Shown in pieces: positions 39,938-48,823 of a DNA stretch of 64,000 nt. The stretch's first letter is position 1; each line of letters begins with the position of its first letter. Origin of the DNA: Acidobacteriaceae bacterium (GTDB lineage Bacteria > Acidobacteriota > Terriglobia > Terriglobales > Acidobacteriaceae); the NCBI GenBank assembly GCA_035944135.1, contig DASZBM010000002.1, forward strand, positions 496,001 to 560,000. Direction: 5' to 3'. Below the pieces are notes generated by a model. The model searched no databases, had not been told where the DNA came from, and saw nothing but the letters and a program-made list of their open reading frames with translations. A program made the translations under genes and the position numbers.

Positions 39938-40675
39938 CTAAGGCTGATCGGCGACGCCTTCGAAGAGGTCGGTGCTCTGGCGCGTGGGTTGTGGCGTGAC
40001 CGCGGCGGCGAGGGTGTAGCGCTCCTCAGGGCCGTGCTTTTCAAACAGCGGATATGCGAGGGCCATCAGCGGCGCCTGGGACTTGTGCTGCTCGAAGGCT
40101 TCCTTCTTTTTGTCGAAGACGGAGCTGATGTCGAGCGTGTGGGTCCAGGGCGCGAGGAGCGGAGGCTGCCGGTCAGGAAGCATGAAGTTGCTGGTGAGGT
40201 AGTAGAGGCGCTGCGGCTGCCAGAGATCGCCGACGGTGATGTAGCGCTTGTGCGAGCCGGACCAGTGGAAGGCGGCGGTGGTGGCGGCCGAGATGGTGGT
40301 GTGGTCGGGATGGGTGTTGAGCGCGCCTTCGCCGCCGAAGGTGATGATGACGTGCGGGCGGAGGCGGCGGATATGCGCGACGAGCGCGCCGGCGAGCTTG
40401 GAAAAGACTTCGTGCTCGAGCTGAGCGTCGTGGTAGTCGAGGATTTCGTAGTGGTGGACGCCGAGGACCTTGCAGGAGGCTTCAAACTCGGCGCGGCGGG
40501 TTTGGCCGAGCTCTTTGTTCGAGGAGGCGTCGCCGCGATTGGTAGCGGCCTGGCCGTCGGTGAGGCAGAGGACGGAGACTTCGACTCCGCGTGAGGCGTA
40601 GAGCGCGAGCGCGCCGCCGAAGCCGAAGCATTCGTCGTCGGGGTGCGCGCAGATGCAGAGGAGGCGAAGGGGCAT
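39938..40675 (-). CDS. Cytoplasmic PIG-L-family deacetylase
   Basis: A 245-residue LmbE-like zinc deacetylase with no signal peptide. AHPDDE is at residues 9-14 and LNTHPDHTTIS gives the later His ligand; ILDYHDAQL and TFGGEGALN are family strands. The relatives include BshB-like and MshB-like thiol-biosynthesis enzymes and many sugar deacetylases; the sequence does not decide which. The ATG at 40675 begins at the first beta strand. A membrane protein gene follows closely. Confidence 0.88.
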   Translation of the reverse strand: MPLRLLCICAHPDDECFGFGGALALYASRGVEVSVLCLTDGQAATNRGDASSNKELGQTRRAEFEASCKVLGVHHYEILDYHDAQLEHEVFSKLAGALVAHIRRLRPHVIITFGGEGALNTHPDHTTISAATTAAFHWSGSHKRYITVGDLWQPQRLYYLTSNFMLPDRQPPLLAPWTHTLDISSVFDKKKEAFEQHKSQAPLMALAYPLFEKHGPEERYTLAAAVTPQPTRQSTDLFEGVADQP

Positions 40676-40765
40676 GAAGCGATTGTGCCTGATTTGGCTG
40701 GCGAGGTGGTTAGAGGGTCCGTGGCAGAAAGGGCCGGACGGTCGTGCTGACTCGAATGGTCTCGG

Positions 40766-40817
40766 GGTCCTTCGACTTCGCAACTCACTTTCGTGAGTTG
40801 CTTCGCTCAGGATGACA
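40766..40817. repeat. Dispersed hairpin repeat of the 'GTCATCCTGAGCGAAG' type
   Basis: On the minus strand it reads CTGTCATCCTGAGCGAAG, then GCAACTCAC-GAAA-GTGAGTTGC, then GAAGTCGAAGGA. The 9-bp hairpin (40780-40801) is perfect. Its first bases supply the last codons and the stop codon of rnhB. It may also act as the rnhB terminator. Confidence 0.65.
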
Positions 40818-41625
40818 GAGCAGTGGAGTCGGTAGTGACTGCTGGTTCCGGGATTGCGAGTTCGTCGGCGGCGAGTTCTTCGGGTGGGAGTTCATCGAAC
40901 ATTTCGTCGAGATCGAGCTGGGCGTCGAGGGCGGCTTCGGGATCGGCGGCGAGGACGGGAGCGAAGCTGCGGCGGTGCAGCGGGCAGGGGCCGTGCTCCT
41001 TGAGGGCTGCGCGGTGCTCGGGTGTGGCGTAGCCCTTGTGGCTGGCGAGGCCGTACTGCGGGAACTGCGCGTCGAGCTCGCGGCAGAGCGCGTCGCGGTA
41101 GACCTTGGCGACGACGGAGGCGGCCGCGATGGAGAGGCAGAGCGCGTCGCCGTAGTAGAGCTTGGTTTGCGGGCAGGGGTAGTCGATGCGGAGGGCGTCG
41201 ATGATGAGGTGGTCGGGTGTGACGGGGAGTTGCTCGACGGCGAGGCGCATGGCGAGGCGCGAGGCCTGGTAGATGTTGATGCGGTCGATGGTCTCGGCGT
41301 CGATGGCGACGATGCCGATGGCGAGGGCCATCTTGCGGATCTTTCGGTCGAGTTTTTCGCGGGCGGCGCGGTCGAGCTGCTTGGAATCTTTGAGGCCCAT
41401 GCGGGCGAGGATGCCGACCTTCTCGGGGAGGATGACGGCGGCGGCGACGACGGGACCGAAGAGTGCGCCGCGGCCGACCTCGTCGACGCCGGCGATGGTG
41501 CGGAAGCCGTGGTAGCGGAGGGCCTGCTCGGGCGCATTGGTGCAGACGAGCTGCTTGAGCATCTGCTGCTTGGCGGTGGCTTTGGTGACGCCTTGGACTT
41601 CGGGAATGCGGAAGAGCGTCGACAT
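40807..41625 (-). CDS. rnhB: Ribonuclease HII
   Basis: A 272-residue enzyme that cuts the RNA strand of RNA-DNA hybrids and removes single ribonucleotides. The catalytic segment is GVDEVGRGALFGPVV with Asp48 and Glu49; SIAAASVVAKVYRD and the LASHKGYATPEHRAAL segment are also conserved. There is an N-terminal extension of about 40 residues and an acidic C-terminal tail of about 45 residues, whose last few codons lie in a dispersed repeat. The ATG at 41625 avoids a longer lead with no family match. Confidence 0.95.
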   Translation of the reverse strand: MSTLFRIPEVQGVTKATAKQQMLKQLVCTNAPEQALRYHGFRTIAGVDEVGRGALFGPVVAAAVILPEKVGILARMGLKDSKQLDRAAREKLDRKIRKMALAIGIVAIDAETIDRINIYQASRLAMRLAVEQLPVTPDHLIIDALRIDYPCPQTKLYYGDALCLSIAAASVVAKVYRDALCRELDAQFPQYGLASHKGYATPEHRAALKEHGPCPLHRRSFAPVLAADPEAALDAQLDLDEMFDELPPEELAADELAIPEPAVTTDSTALSS

Positions 41626-41831
41626 GGGGCGTGCCGGCTTCAAGTTTAGCGGATGCGGCGCGGGCGGCGTGTATCCGCGGCGGCGATTGGGGACGAGGTT
41701 TCCACAGGGCATTCCACCAGTGGGTCACGTGACCTCCCCTAAATGCGCCAAATCGGACGCCATCGGGGTGCCGTAGGCTGGCTTCGGCGAGCTTTATGTG
41801 ACGAAAGCTCAGGATTTTTGGAGGGCAGGCG

Positions 41832-42917
41832 ATGCGGAAACTCCTTATATTAGCGGGCGCGATCGTGTTGGTGGGATGGCAGGCGAACGCACAGACGCAG
41901 ACTGTCTCGGGGCCAGCGGCGGAGCAGCAGCAGTTGGCGGCGAACACCTCGGCTGCATCGGCGCCGGCGCCGGCCGCTGAAGCTGCACCGGCGGCAAGTG
42001 CCGCGGCGGATGTTCCGCCGTTAAAGGTGCGCGATGTGCCGGAGGCGAAGTCCAAGAAGAGCAAGAAGGACACCTATACGGGGCCGAACACGATTGTGGA
42101 ACTGCCGCCTACGCCGATGCTGGACGAGCAGGGAATGCAGCGGCTGGACCCGGACGGCAAGCCGATGTGGAACGCGCCGGTGAAGCAGCAGCGCGATAAG
42201 AAAGGCCACCCGTTGTTCGACGAGAACGGCAAGCCCGTCTTCCAGACGAAGAACGACCTGGGCTACGACGAACACGGCAAGAAGATCAAGGTACAGAAGG
42301 AAAAAGAGCCGAAGAAGGTTCCGGTGTCGGTGGCGCGCGGCACGCTGACGGTGGACGGCATGACCGGCAAGGCAGCGCTGAATTATGAAATCTCCGACCT
42401 GAAGTACATCTACCTTTACGCGCCGGGGATCGGGGTGGCGGTGATCTCGAATGAGCCGTTTCCGGGAGCTGTGGAGCAGAAGAATGCGTTCACGAACAAC
42501 ACGCTGACGGTGACGATCGGCGAGCACACGCTGCAGTTGGCGTCCGACAAGAATCTGCTGGGGAAGAAGCCTGAGTCGGCGTACGTGATGATGGACCGTC
42601 AGTTCACGCTGCCATCGCGCTTCCCGGTGATGGGATATGGGACGGTGCGAAAGGCGCCGTATCAGTGGCCGGGAGCGAGGGCGAACACCAAGCTGGCGGA
42701 CGATGACGCTCCGCCGCCGCCGGCGGACCTGCTGCCGACCCAGCTTCTGAGCCCGTGCCCGGCTGGGCAGATGCGCAAGCCCGCGCCGCCGGTTCTGCCG
42801 GGGCAGACGGCTCCGGCGCAGCCTTGTGTGCCGATCAAGGCCGCAACGCAGACGGCTTCGAGTGCGAACCCGATTGCGAAGGATGCCGCCACGGCGGGAG
42901 ACGCGGCGAAGAACTGA
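41832..42917 (+). CDS. Exported protein of unknown function
   Basis: A 361-residue protein with a signal peptide (to about 20), an Ala/Pro-rich linker (to about 65) and a Lys-rich basic stretch. Two short repeats of the LDEQG-x-QRLDPDGKPMWNAP / LFDENGKPVFQ kind follow (about 95-135). A beta-rich domain (about 165-285) comes next, and a Pro-rich tail with two cysteines (PCPAG, QPCVP). The ribosome site is GGAGG at 41820. It is a single gene with its own terminator. Confidence 0.65.
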   Translation: MRKLLILAGAIVLVGWQANAQTQTVSGPAAEQQQLAANTSAASAPAPAAEAAPAASAAADVPPLKVRDVPEAKSKKSKKDTYTGPNTIVELPPTPMLDEQGMQRLDPDGKPMWNAPVKQQRDKKGHPLFDENGKPVFQTKNDLGYDEHGKKIKVQKEKEPKKVPVSVARGTLTVDGMTGKAALNYEISDLKYIYLYAPGIGVAVISNEPFPGAVEQKNAFTNNTLTVTIGEHTLQLASDKNLLGKKPESAYVMMDRQFTLPSRFPVMGYGTVRKAPYQWPGARANTKLADDDAPPPPADLLPTQLLSPCPAGQMRKPAPPVLPGQTAPAQPCVPIKAATQTASSANPIAKDAATAGDAAKN

Positions 42918-42939
42918 CAACCAGATCCGTCCAAGGAAA

Positions 42940-42977
42940 ATGAAAAGCCCTTCCAGCAAAGTGGAAGGGCTTTTCAT
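42940..42977 (+). terminator. Rho-independent terminator with perfect 16-bp stem
   Basis: ATGAAAAGCCCTTCCA, loop GCAAAG, TGGAAGGGCTTTTCAT. The A-rich start and T-rich end allow it to work in both directions. It ends the exported-protein gene. Confidence 0.9.
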
Positions 42978-43271
42978 GGTCACGTTACGCCTGTAAGGCA
43001 CTCCGGTGATGGATAAGACCGGAGCTATGGCACGCGTTCTGTGACAGCAAGTGGCGTGAGGTGTGCTACTTGGCCGAAGGCTTCCAAATCGCGCGCTTGA
43101 AATATGGCGTCTGGTGAGTCTCTTGCTTTGACATCAGCAGGGAGCACACCTTTATGAAGCTGCTGATGACAGTTCGTCACGCCAAGGACGGTTTGCCTAA
43201 GGTCTCGGGTAGGACCCTGAGCAGCTTCGCGCACCAGGGCAGGGTCCGCTGCCTCATAGTGCAAACGAAAG
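42978..43271. other. Intergenic stretch with one atypical minus-strand open frame
   Basis: Between two terminators. A 79-codon minus-strand frame (43025-43264) begins with ATG, but has no ribosome site and uses many A/T-ending codons, unlike its neighbours. It has no domain I recognise. It may be a gene relic or chance. Nothing else is seen. Confidence 0.35.
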
Positions 43272-43294
43272 GAGCCGCCATTCGCTGGCGGCTC
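43272..43294 (-). terminator. rplS terminator
   Basis: On the minus strand, GAGCCGCCA, loop GCGAA, TGGCGGCTC, then CTTTCGTTT. It lies about 30 bases after the rplS stop codon. Confidence 0.85.
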
Positions 43295-43326
43295 TTTGTG
43301 TTTGCAATTGTGTACAGGATGACGTC

Positions 43327-43683
43327 TTAGGCAGTCCGTTCAACCTCGCGGAGACGGGCAGCCTTGCCACGCAGACCGCGGAGGTAGAAGAGCTTGGAGC
43401 GGCGCACCTGGTAGGAGCGGATCTTCTCGACCTTGTCGACGACTTTGGAGTTGTAGGGGAAGATGCGCTCGACGCCCTGGCCGAAGCTCATCTTGCGAAC
43501 GGTGAAGCTCCCCTGGGGACCCTTGCGGCAGGCGATGACCATGCCTTCGAACGCCTGAAGACGCTCTTTTTCGCCTTCCTTGATGCGTACCTGGACGCGA
43601 ACCTGGTCGCCGGGGCCGAAGTCAGGGAGATCTGTGCGCTGGAGCTTGTCGGCCAGCTTCTGCATAATCGGATGGATTGCCAT
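43327..43683 (-). CDS. rplS: 50S ribosomal protein L19
   Basis: A 118-residue ribosomal protein. [50 protein letters not shown] and [20 protein letters not shown] are the conserved L19 blocks, at full length. It is normally the last gene of the rpsP-rimM-trmD operon. Here it follows two exported-protein genes after trmD. Confidence 0.98.
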   Translation of the reverse strand: MAIHPIMQKLADKLQRTDLPDFGPGDQVRVQVRIKEGEKERLQAFEGMVIACRKGPQGSFTVRKMSFGQGVERIFPYNSKVVDKVEKIRSYQVRRSKLFYLRGLRGKAARLREVERTA

Positions 43684-43779
43684 TGATGCTTTCCTTGCTT
43701 GAAGTCGCAGGATTCAGTGTACCACGGTTTTGTCAGGGTTTAGGGCAGGACGTGCACAGGATACGGTGCAGCGGGGATG

Positions 43780-44622
43780 CTACCGGACGGCGGCGGGAAG
43801 CTCGAAGTCCACGCCGGTTTCGCGGTTCGCCTTGATGGTTGCGGGAATATCGAGATCACTGAGCGCGACCTCGCGGCGGCGATTGTTGTCTAGAATCGTC
43901 AGCGTGGAGCGAGTGGCCAGATAGTTCTGGATCTGCTCGGGTGGGCGGCCGTCCTTGAAGACGAGCGTAACGGTGTCCGATGAGCCCGGAACGTACTGCA
44001 TCTGCGGCGCGGGAGCAGGCTGCGGTGCGTAGCCAGGCGCGTAGGGATAGATGTAAGGGCTCACTGGCCCTGGCTGGGGATAGGCGTAGCTGGAATCGGG
44101 CTCGGGAGCAGGCTGCGGATAAGTGTAATCGGGCTGAGCTTGGTAGCTGTAGTCCGGTTGCGAGTAGGCGTAGCTGTAATCGGGCTCAAGCGGCTGCGGG
44201 TTATTGAAGTAGCTGTCGTCCCAGTCGTCGTACAAGCCGCCGTAGGAAAGATAGATCACACCGGGATAGAGGGCGCCGTAGTAGGGATGCGGATATCCGC
44301 GGAAGGTGAAGTTGCGCCCCGCCGTGAGGTTGCCGTGGTGGTAAAACGTCGGACGGACGGCGGGGGCAGCGACGGGATAACGAACGCCTGGTGTCGCGAC
44401 GCGTGGTGCATAAACCCGTGGAGCATAAGCCATGGGCGGGCGTGTCATTGGACCGCTGGAATAACCAAATGACGGGCGCGGAGCAAAACTGCTGTGAAAG
44501 GCCGGTGCGGATCGGGCGGCCGGGGCGCTGCGGCCGGAGAAGCTGGCGTGTCCGCCGCCGCGTTGCGCAGCAACTGGGAGCGCGACTGCAAATGCAAGCG
44601 CTGCTGCTGCCAGGCCCCTCAT
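43780..44622 (-). CDS. Exported Tyr/Pro/Gln-rich protein
   Basis: A 280-residue exported protein. A signal peptide (to about 20) is followed by a Ser/Ala/Pro-rich stretch, several Tyr-Pro rich repeats (about 135-205, with units such as SYAYSQPDYSYQAQPDYTYPQP), and a small C-terminal domain (about 210-275) with SDTVTLVFKDGRPPEQIQNY. The end resembles a short beta-rich anchor domain. The ATG at 44622 has GGAG upstream at a long spacing. It lies between trmD and rplS and follows another exported low-complexity gene. Confidence 0.65.
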   Translation of the reverse strand: MRGLAAAALAFAVALPVAAQRGGGHASFSGRSAPAARSAPAFHSSFAPRPSFGYSSGPMTRPPMAYAPRVYAPRVATPGVRYPVAAPAVRPTFYHHGNLTAGRNFTFRGYPHPYYGALYPGVIYLSYGGLYDDWDDSYFNNPQPLEPDYSYAYSQPDYSYQAQPDYTYPQPAPEPDSSYAYPQPGPVSPYIYPYAPGYAPQPAPAPQMQYVPGSSDTVTLVFKDGRPPEQIQNYLATRSTLTILDNNRRREVALSDLDIPATIKANRETGVDFELPAAVR

Positions 44623-44740
44623 GCGAGGAATTGTACTCCTGAAATAACGGAAGTGATGAGTTCGCGGGAAGCAGCTGCGATGAACAGAACACGGCGCCAG
44701 CGGCGGAATGTGGCCGCCGCCGGCGCGATCTGGAGTGGGA

Positions 44741-45202
44741 TTAGCGGGGTCGACCGCCGCCCTGGTGACCGCCACCTCCACCGGGAGCTCCACGGCCGGA
44801 GAAGCCCGGCTGGCGTTCGTTGGTGGGGGCATGATTTGCGTTGCCGACGTTGCCGCGGCCATCGCGAGCTTCATTGGGCTGGAAGTGGTTGAACGGCTCT
44901 GCTCCGCGGGACGGCATGGGGCCGTGGTATCCGTGACGAGGATCGTAGCGGTTATCCACGTGACCGTAGAAGCCGTGCGGGCCATGGAACCATGGTCCGG
45001 CGCCGATGAAAACGCCACCGAGAAACCAGTCCGGGCCGTAGTAGCCGTAAGGCGCGCAGTCGTAGGGTGGGTAATCGAAATAGCCATAAGGGCAGATGGG
45101 TGGAGCGCCAATGCCGACGACAACCTGCGCAGTGGACGGGCGAGCACAGAGAAGCAGTGCTGCCGCCACAACTGAGAAGGCCAAACTTTTCCAGTGAGAC
45201 AT
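44741..45202 (-). CDS. Exported Gly/Tyr/His-rich protein
   Basis: A 153-residue exported protein with a signal peptide (cleavage after STA, about residue 25). The mature part is Gly/Pro/Tyr/His-rich, with YGYFDYPPYDCAPYGYYGPDW and a Gly-rich end (GAPGGGGGHQGGGRP). Low complexity prevents a family call. AGGAGG precedes the ATG at 45202. It lies just after trmD and 118 bases before the second exported gene, all on the minus strand. Confidence 0.65.
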   Translation of the reverse strand: MSHWKSLAFSVVAAALLLCARPSTAQVVVGIGAPPICPYGYFDYPPYDCAPYGYYGPDWFLGGVFIGAGPWFHGPHGFYGHVDNRYDPRHGYHGPMPSRGAEPFNHFQPNEARDGRGNVGNANHAPTNERQPGFSGRGAPGGGGGHQGGGRPR

Positions 45203-45253
45203 GGATCCTCCTTTGTAGTTCGCAAAGAGCATATAGGAGAGACGAGTTTAACT

Positions 45254-46072
45254 TCAGGGGAGCTTCACATCGAGGCTGGCCAGATATTCGCGATCGTCGT
45301 CGGAGAGGTTTGCGTCGGCGAGTAGATCGGGCCGGTTCGCGAAGGTCTTGGCGAGTGCGGCCTGGCGGCGCCAGCGGCGGATGGCGGAGTGGTCACCGCT
45401 GGAGAGGATTTCGGGAACGGCGACGCCGCGGAAGTCGGCCGGCCGCGTGTAGTGCGGATAGTCGAGCAGCCCCCCGGCGCCGTGGGTGGAGCGGGGAACG
45501 CCGTCGGGTGTTTTGTTTTCGGCGGGGGAATCGTCGCCGAGACCGAAGCTTTCGTAGACGGTGGAGTCTTCGTGACCGAGGACGCCAGGGAGCAGCCGGA
45601 CGGTGGCGTCGATGATGACTGCCGCGCCAAGCTCGCCGCCGGAGAGGACGAAGTCTCCGATGGATAGCTCTTCGTCGCAGAGCAGCTCGGAGACGCGCTC
45701 GTCGACGCCTTCATAGCGGCCGCAAATCAGGACGATGCGCTCGAGCGTGGCGAGGCGGCGAGCGGTGGTTTGGGTGAAGCGTTTGCCCTGCGCCGAGAGC
45801 AGGATCACGGACTCGCGGGCGGTGTCGCGTGCGGGTTTCGGCGTAACGGCAAGGGATTCGGCGCATTCGAAGATGGGCTGGGGCTTGAGGACCATGCCCT
45901 CACCGCCGCCGAAGGGGCGGTCGTCCACGGTGCGATGGCGGTCGTGGGTCCAGTTGCGGAGGTCGTGGGTGTGGACCGAAGCGAGGCCGGAGCGGAGCGC
46001 GCGCTCGAGGATGCCGTAGCGGAGTGTGCTTTCGAAGAAGCCGGGGAAGAGCGTGATCAGGTCGAAGCGCAT
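45254..46072 (-). CDS. trmD: tRNA (guanine37-N1)-methyltransferase
   Basis: A 272-residue SPOUT methyltransferase that methylates G37 next to the anticodon and prevents frameshifting. It opens RFDLITLFPGFFESTLRYGI, and the trefoil-knot SAM site reads LICGRYEGVDERV, then IGDFVLSGGELGAAVIIDA. Length and motifs are normal. rimM lies just upstream, followed here by the two exported genes instead of rplS. Confidence 0.98.
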   Translation of the reverse strand: MRFDLITLFPGFFESTLRYGILERALRSGLASVHTHDLRNWTHDRHRTVDDRPFGGGEGMVLKPQPIFECAESLAVTPKPARDTARESVILLSAQGKRFTQTTARRLATLERIVLICGRYEGVDERVSELLCDEELSIGDFVLSGGELGAAVIIDATVRLLPGVLGHEDSTVYESFGLGDDSPAENKTPDGVPRSTHGAGGLLDYPHYTRPADFRGVAVPEILSSGDHSAIRRWRRQAALAKTFANRPDLLADANLSDDDREYLASLDVKLP

Positions 46073-46118
46073 GCGTGCGTAGCTTCGAGTCTAGACGCAG
46101 GGGCGGTCGCCGGAGTGT

Positions 46119-46769
46119 TCAGTCGCCGGAGTCAACCAGACCCGGTGGGAGGTGCATGACCACGCGCCTCTGCTCCAGGTCGACGGAATCGAGCCAAGCC
46201 TTGATGAATGGAATCAGTGCAGGTTCCGCGTGACCGAGGGTATCGGAAGACGACTCTGTGGAATTACCTCGGGCATCCTCAGCCCCCGTTACTTCAAGGA
46301 GCGGGGCGGCGTCCGAAAGCCGTGTCCGGCCGTCCGGGGCCATGGGGTATTCGACGCCGGTGATCTCGCCTATAAGCGTGCTGCCGTCGAAGAGCTGGCA
46401 GCCGAGAAGGTCGCGAACGAACCACGTATCTGGATCGAGCGGAGGGAGGTCGGCGGAGGGCACGAGAAGCTCGCGGCCGGCCAGGAGCTCAGCGGCGGAG
46501 ATGCTGTCAATGCCGGCCAGTTTGAGCACGATGCGGCCGGCGTTTCGCCCGGTCGGCGACCACTGCGATTCGATGGTGGTGTCGATCGCAGGAGCCGGGC
46601 CGGCAGCAGCGATAGAGACGGAGCGGCCGGGCTCGAACAGTCCGGGCAGGTCGCTGAGCGGTTCGGCGAGCAGCTCTCCGCGACGCCCCTGCGGGCGAAG
46701 CAAGCGCGCGGCCGGAGTCCAGCTGGCAGCGCTGGCCTGCGATGCAGGCGAGGGCACGTTCTCTGTCAA
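46119..46769 (-). CDS. rimM: Ribosome maturation factor RimM
   Basis: A 216-residue factor for 16S rRNA processing and 30S assembly that binds ribosomal protein S19. The N-terminal RimM barrel begins at ARLLRPQGRRGELLAEPLSD, and the PRC-barrel half contains WFVRDLLGCQLFDGSTLIGEITGV and the closing RRVVMHLPPGLVDSGD. It is somewhat longer than usual because of an acidic insert near residues 150-185. It belongs to the rpsP-khpA-rimM-trmD group. Confidence 0.95.
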   Translation of the reverse strand: MTENVPSPASQASAASWTPAARLLRPQGRRGELLAEPLSDLPGLFEPGRSVSIAAAGPAPAIDTTIESQWSPTGRNAGRIVLKLAGIDSISAAELLAGRELLVPSADLPPLDPDTWFVRDLLGCQLFDGSTLIGEITGVEYPMAPDGRTRLSDAAPLLEVTGAEDARGNSTESSSDTLGHAEPALIPFIKAWLDSVDLEQRRVVMHLPPGLVDSGD

Positions 46770-46807
46770 AGGGGAACCTTCGCTGGGTGTGCTGTGGTTG
46801 CGCCGAG

Positions 46808-47116
46808 CTACTCGTTCTCGTCGTTGTCGGCAGGACGGTCGTCGGCTTCGACGATGTCCAGCGCAAAGCGCCTTCTGTGCTTCATGCTGGCGGCGCCGAG
46901 GATGGTCCTGAGAGAGCGGGCGGTTCGGCCCTGCTTTCCGATGACCTTGCCCACATCAGCGGGCGCAACCTCAAGCCGGAGCACAGCTGTGTCCTGTTCG
47001 ACGATCGCTTCAACCTTAACGGCTGCGGGGTCATCGACCAGGGCCTGGGCGATCTCAGTAACGAGAGTGCGTATCTCGGAAACCGGATCTGAAGATTCAA
47101 AATTGTCTGTCACCAC
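46808..47116 (-). CDS. khpA: KH-domain RNA-binding protein KhpA
   Basis: A 102-residue protein with one KH domain. The RNA-binding GxxG loop is in VGKVIGKQGRTARSLRTIL. KhpA proteins act with KhpB in RNA binding and cell-division control in other bacteria. The position between rpsP and rimM is the usual one. The C-terminal tail is acidic. Confidence 0.93.
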   Translation of the reverse strand: MVTDNFESSDPVSEIRTLVTEIAQALVDDPAAVKVEAIVEQDTAVLRLEVAPADVGKVIGKQGRTARSLRTILGAASMKHRRRFALDIVEADDRPADNDENE

Positions 47117-47386
47117 TCCACCTCAAAGCTCGCACAGGTGTCCTCATCGCCAGAGCCTTCTTCTTTCCGTGGAAGAGGTCCCGGAGGGGAATGCGACTAC
47201 GACGAAATGCGACCAGGCAGCAAGAAATTCTATTTAGACTAAGGGCCCGGATGAGCCAGAATCCGATACTCCATAGACGAGCGGCTTCAGAGGAAGTCTA
47301 CGATATGCCAAAGGGGACCAACCGAAGTCTTTGGGTTGTACTTCGGTAATATAACCGATTACAACCGGATTCCCGATGTGGATTAC

Positions 47387-47638
47387 TTAGGCGGCTGTCG
47401 TCTCAGCGGCCGGCTGATGCTTTGCCAGCAGCTTGCCAACGGTCTCGGACAGTTGCGCTCCCTTGGCGGTCCAATACTCGATGCGATCGCGCTTCAGGTT
47501 TACGCTCGCCGGATTCGTGCGCGGATTGTAGGTGCCCACCACCTCGATGGAACGGCCGTTGCGGGCGCGGTCCTTCTCGATAACAACGACGCGGTAGTGC
47601 GGCTGCTTGCGGGCGCCAACGCGCGCCAGACGAATCAT
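47387..47638 (-). CDS. rpsP: 30S ribosomal protein S16
   Basis: An 83-residue ribosomal protein. MIRLARVGARKQPHYRVVV at the start, then RSIEVVGTYNPRTNPA, are diagnostic. The ATG at 47638 is chosen because upstream in-frame codons do not match the family. It is the first gene of the ribosome-maturation group. A spacer of 270 bases to khpA holds no other gene. Confidence 0.97.
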   Translation of the reverse strand: MIRLARVGARKQPHYRVVVIEKDRARNGRSIEVVGTYNPRTNPASVNLKRDRIEYWTAKGAQLSETVGKLLAKHQPAAETTAA

Positions 47639-47788
47639 CAACACTGGAAAGGTCCTCTCAAAAAAAACTCTCAAGAAAATGGTTCAGGAGCCGCGCTGCT
47701 GGCCGTGGAGATAGGTCGACACGGTGTACGGGCGCAAAGAGTCCGAACACCTAAGTATCGCGAATTTTTGAAGATTGCGCAAATCGCT

Positions 47789-48718
47789 TCAGTCGCGCCG
47801 CGCCGGGAAAAGGAACTGCAGCACGCGATCGAATCGCCGGGCCCAGGCGTCCTCATTGTGAATGCCGTTCGGTACGTGCTCGTAGTGGAGGTCCGGGTCG
47901 TGGGCGCCGGGCCTGTCTCGCCAGCCGCGGTCGAGCAGGCGCCGGTAGAGAAGATCGGTATCGCGGACGTGGCGAGGGCCTTCGGCGGTACCCATATCCA
48001 GCCAGATGCGCAGGTCAGGACGGACACGGCCCGTGGAGACCGTTCGCAGGATCGCGCGATTGTCCCACCAGATGCTGGGCGAGATGACGGCCAGTTTGGA
48101 GAAGACCTCGGGGTAGGTGAAGCCGAGATAGAGGGAGATGAGGCCGCCGAGCGAAGATCCGCCGAGCCCGGTATGCGCTGCGTCGGGCAGCGTGCGAAAG
48201 GCGGTGTCGATGCAGGGCTTCAGTTCTTCGACGATCAGCCGGCCGTAGCGATCACCGTCGCCTCCGCGATGCTGGATGTCCGGAGTGGGTGTGTATTCCG
48301 CCATGCGGCGAATGCCGGTGTTATTGATGCCGACGAGGATCAGCGGCTCGATGAGGCCTTCGCGGGTGAGGCGGTCAGCCGTGGTGTGGGCCTTCCATGT
48401 GCAGTCGGCGAGGTAGGATGTGCGGCCATCAAAAAGATTTTGGCCGTCGTGAAGATAAAACACGGGAAATCTGCGTGTGGGGTCGTTCGTGTAGGCTTCC
48501 GGCAGGTAGACTTCGATGTCGCGGTCGTCCGGCAGGAAGCGCGAGTGAAACTGCTTGAGAACGAGGTAACGCGGATTGTTATCGAGCTCGTGTGAGGGAC
48601 TGAGGGCGTTGTCGGCGCGAGGAGCGGGTTTGAGGGGCGCGAAGCCTGCAGAGGCTGCCCGCGATTCCGCATCAGATGGGAAGAGGTTGCGCGAGGCTGA
48701 AGGAGATTCAAGGGTCAA
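47789..48718 (-). CDS. Alpha/beta-hydrolase esterase (esterase D/Fes-like)
   Basis: A 309-residue hydrolase with no signal peptide. The central part shows FPVFYLHDGQNLFDGRTSYLADCTW and the nucleophile elbow GLGGSSLGGLISLYL with the catalytic Ser; YEHVPNGIHNEDAW supplies the His. It belongs to the putative-esterase family that includes enterochelin esterase and antigen 85-like proteins; the substrate is unclear. It is divergent from the esterase that opens the amide-ligase cluster. Confidence 0.85.
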   Translation of the reverse strand: MTLESPSASRNLFPSDAESRAASAGFAPLKPAPRADNALSPSHELDNNPRYLVLKQFHSRFLPDDRDIEVYLPEAYTNDPTRRFPVFYLHDGQNLFDGRTSYLADCTWKAHTTADRLTREGLIEPLILVGINNTGIRRMAEYTPTPDIQHRGGDGDRYGRLIVEELKPCIDTAFRTLPDAAHTGLGGSSLGGLISLYLGFTYPEVFSKLAVISPSIWWDNRAILRTVSTGRVRPDLRIWLDMGTAEGPRHVRDTDLLYRRLLDRGWRDRPGAHDPDLHYEHVPNGIHNEDAWARRFDRVLQFLFPARRD

Positions 48719-48823
48719 ATCGATGCGGCGGTCCTTCTCCGAAAGTGCGATCAGGGATGGGGTCGTAAATGCGTCCTCAGGGTATCAAAATCGGAGCCAG
48801 TTCTCGGAGTTAATGCCCGCACG

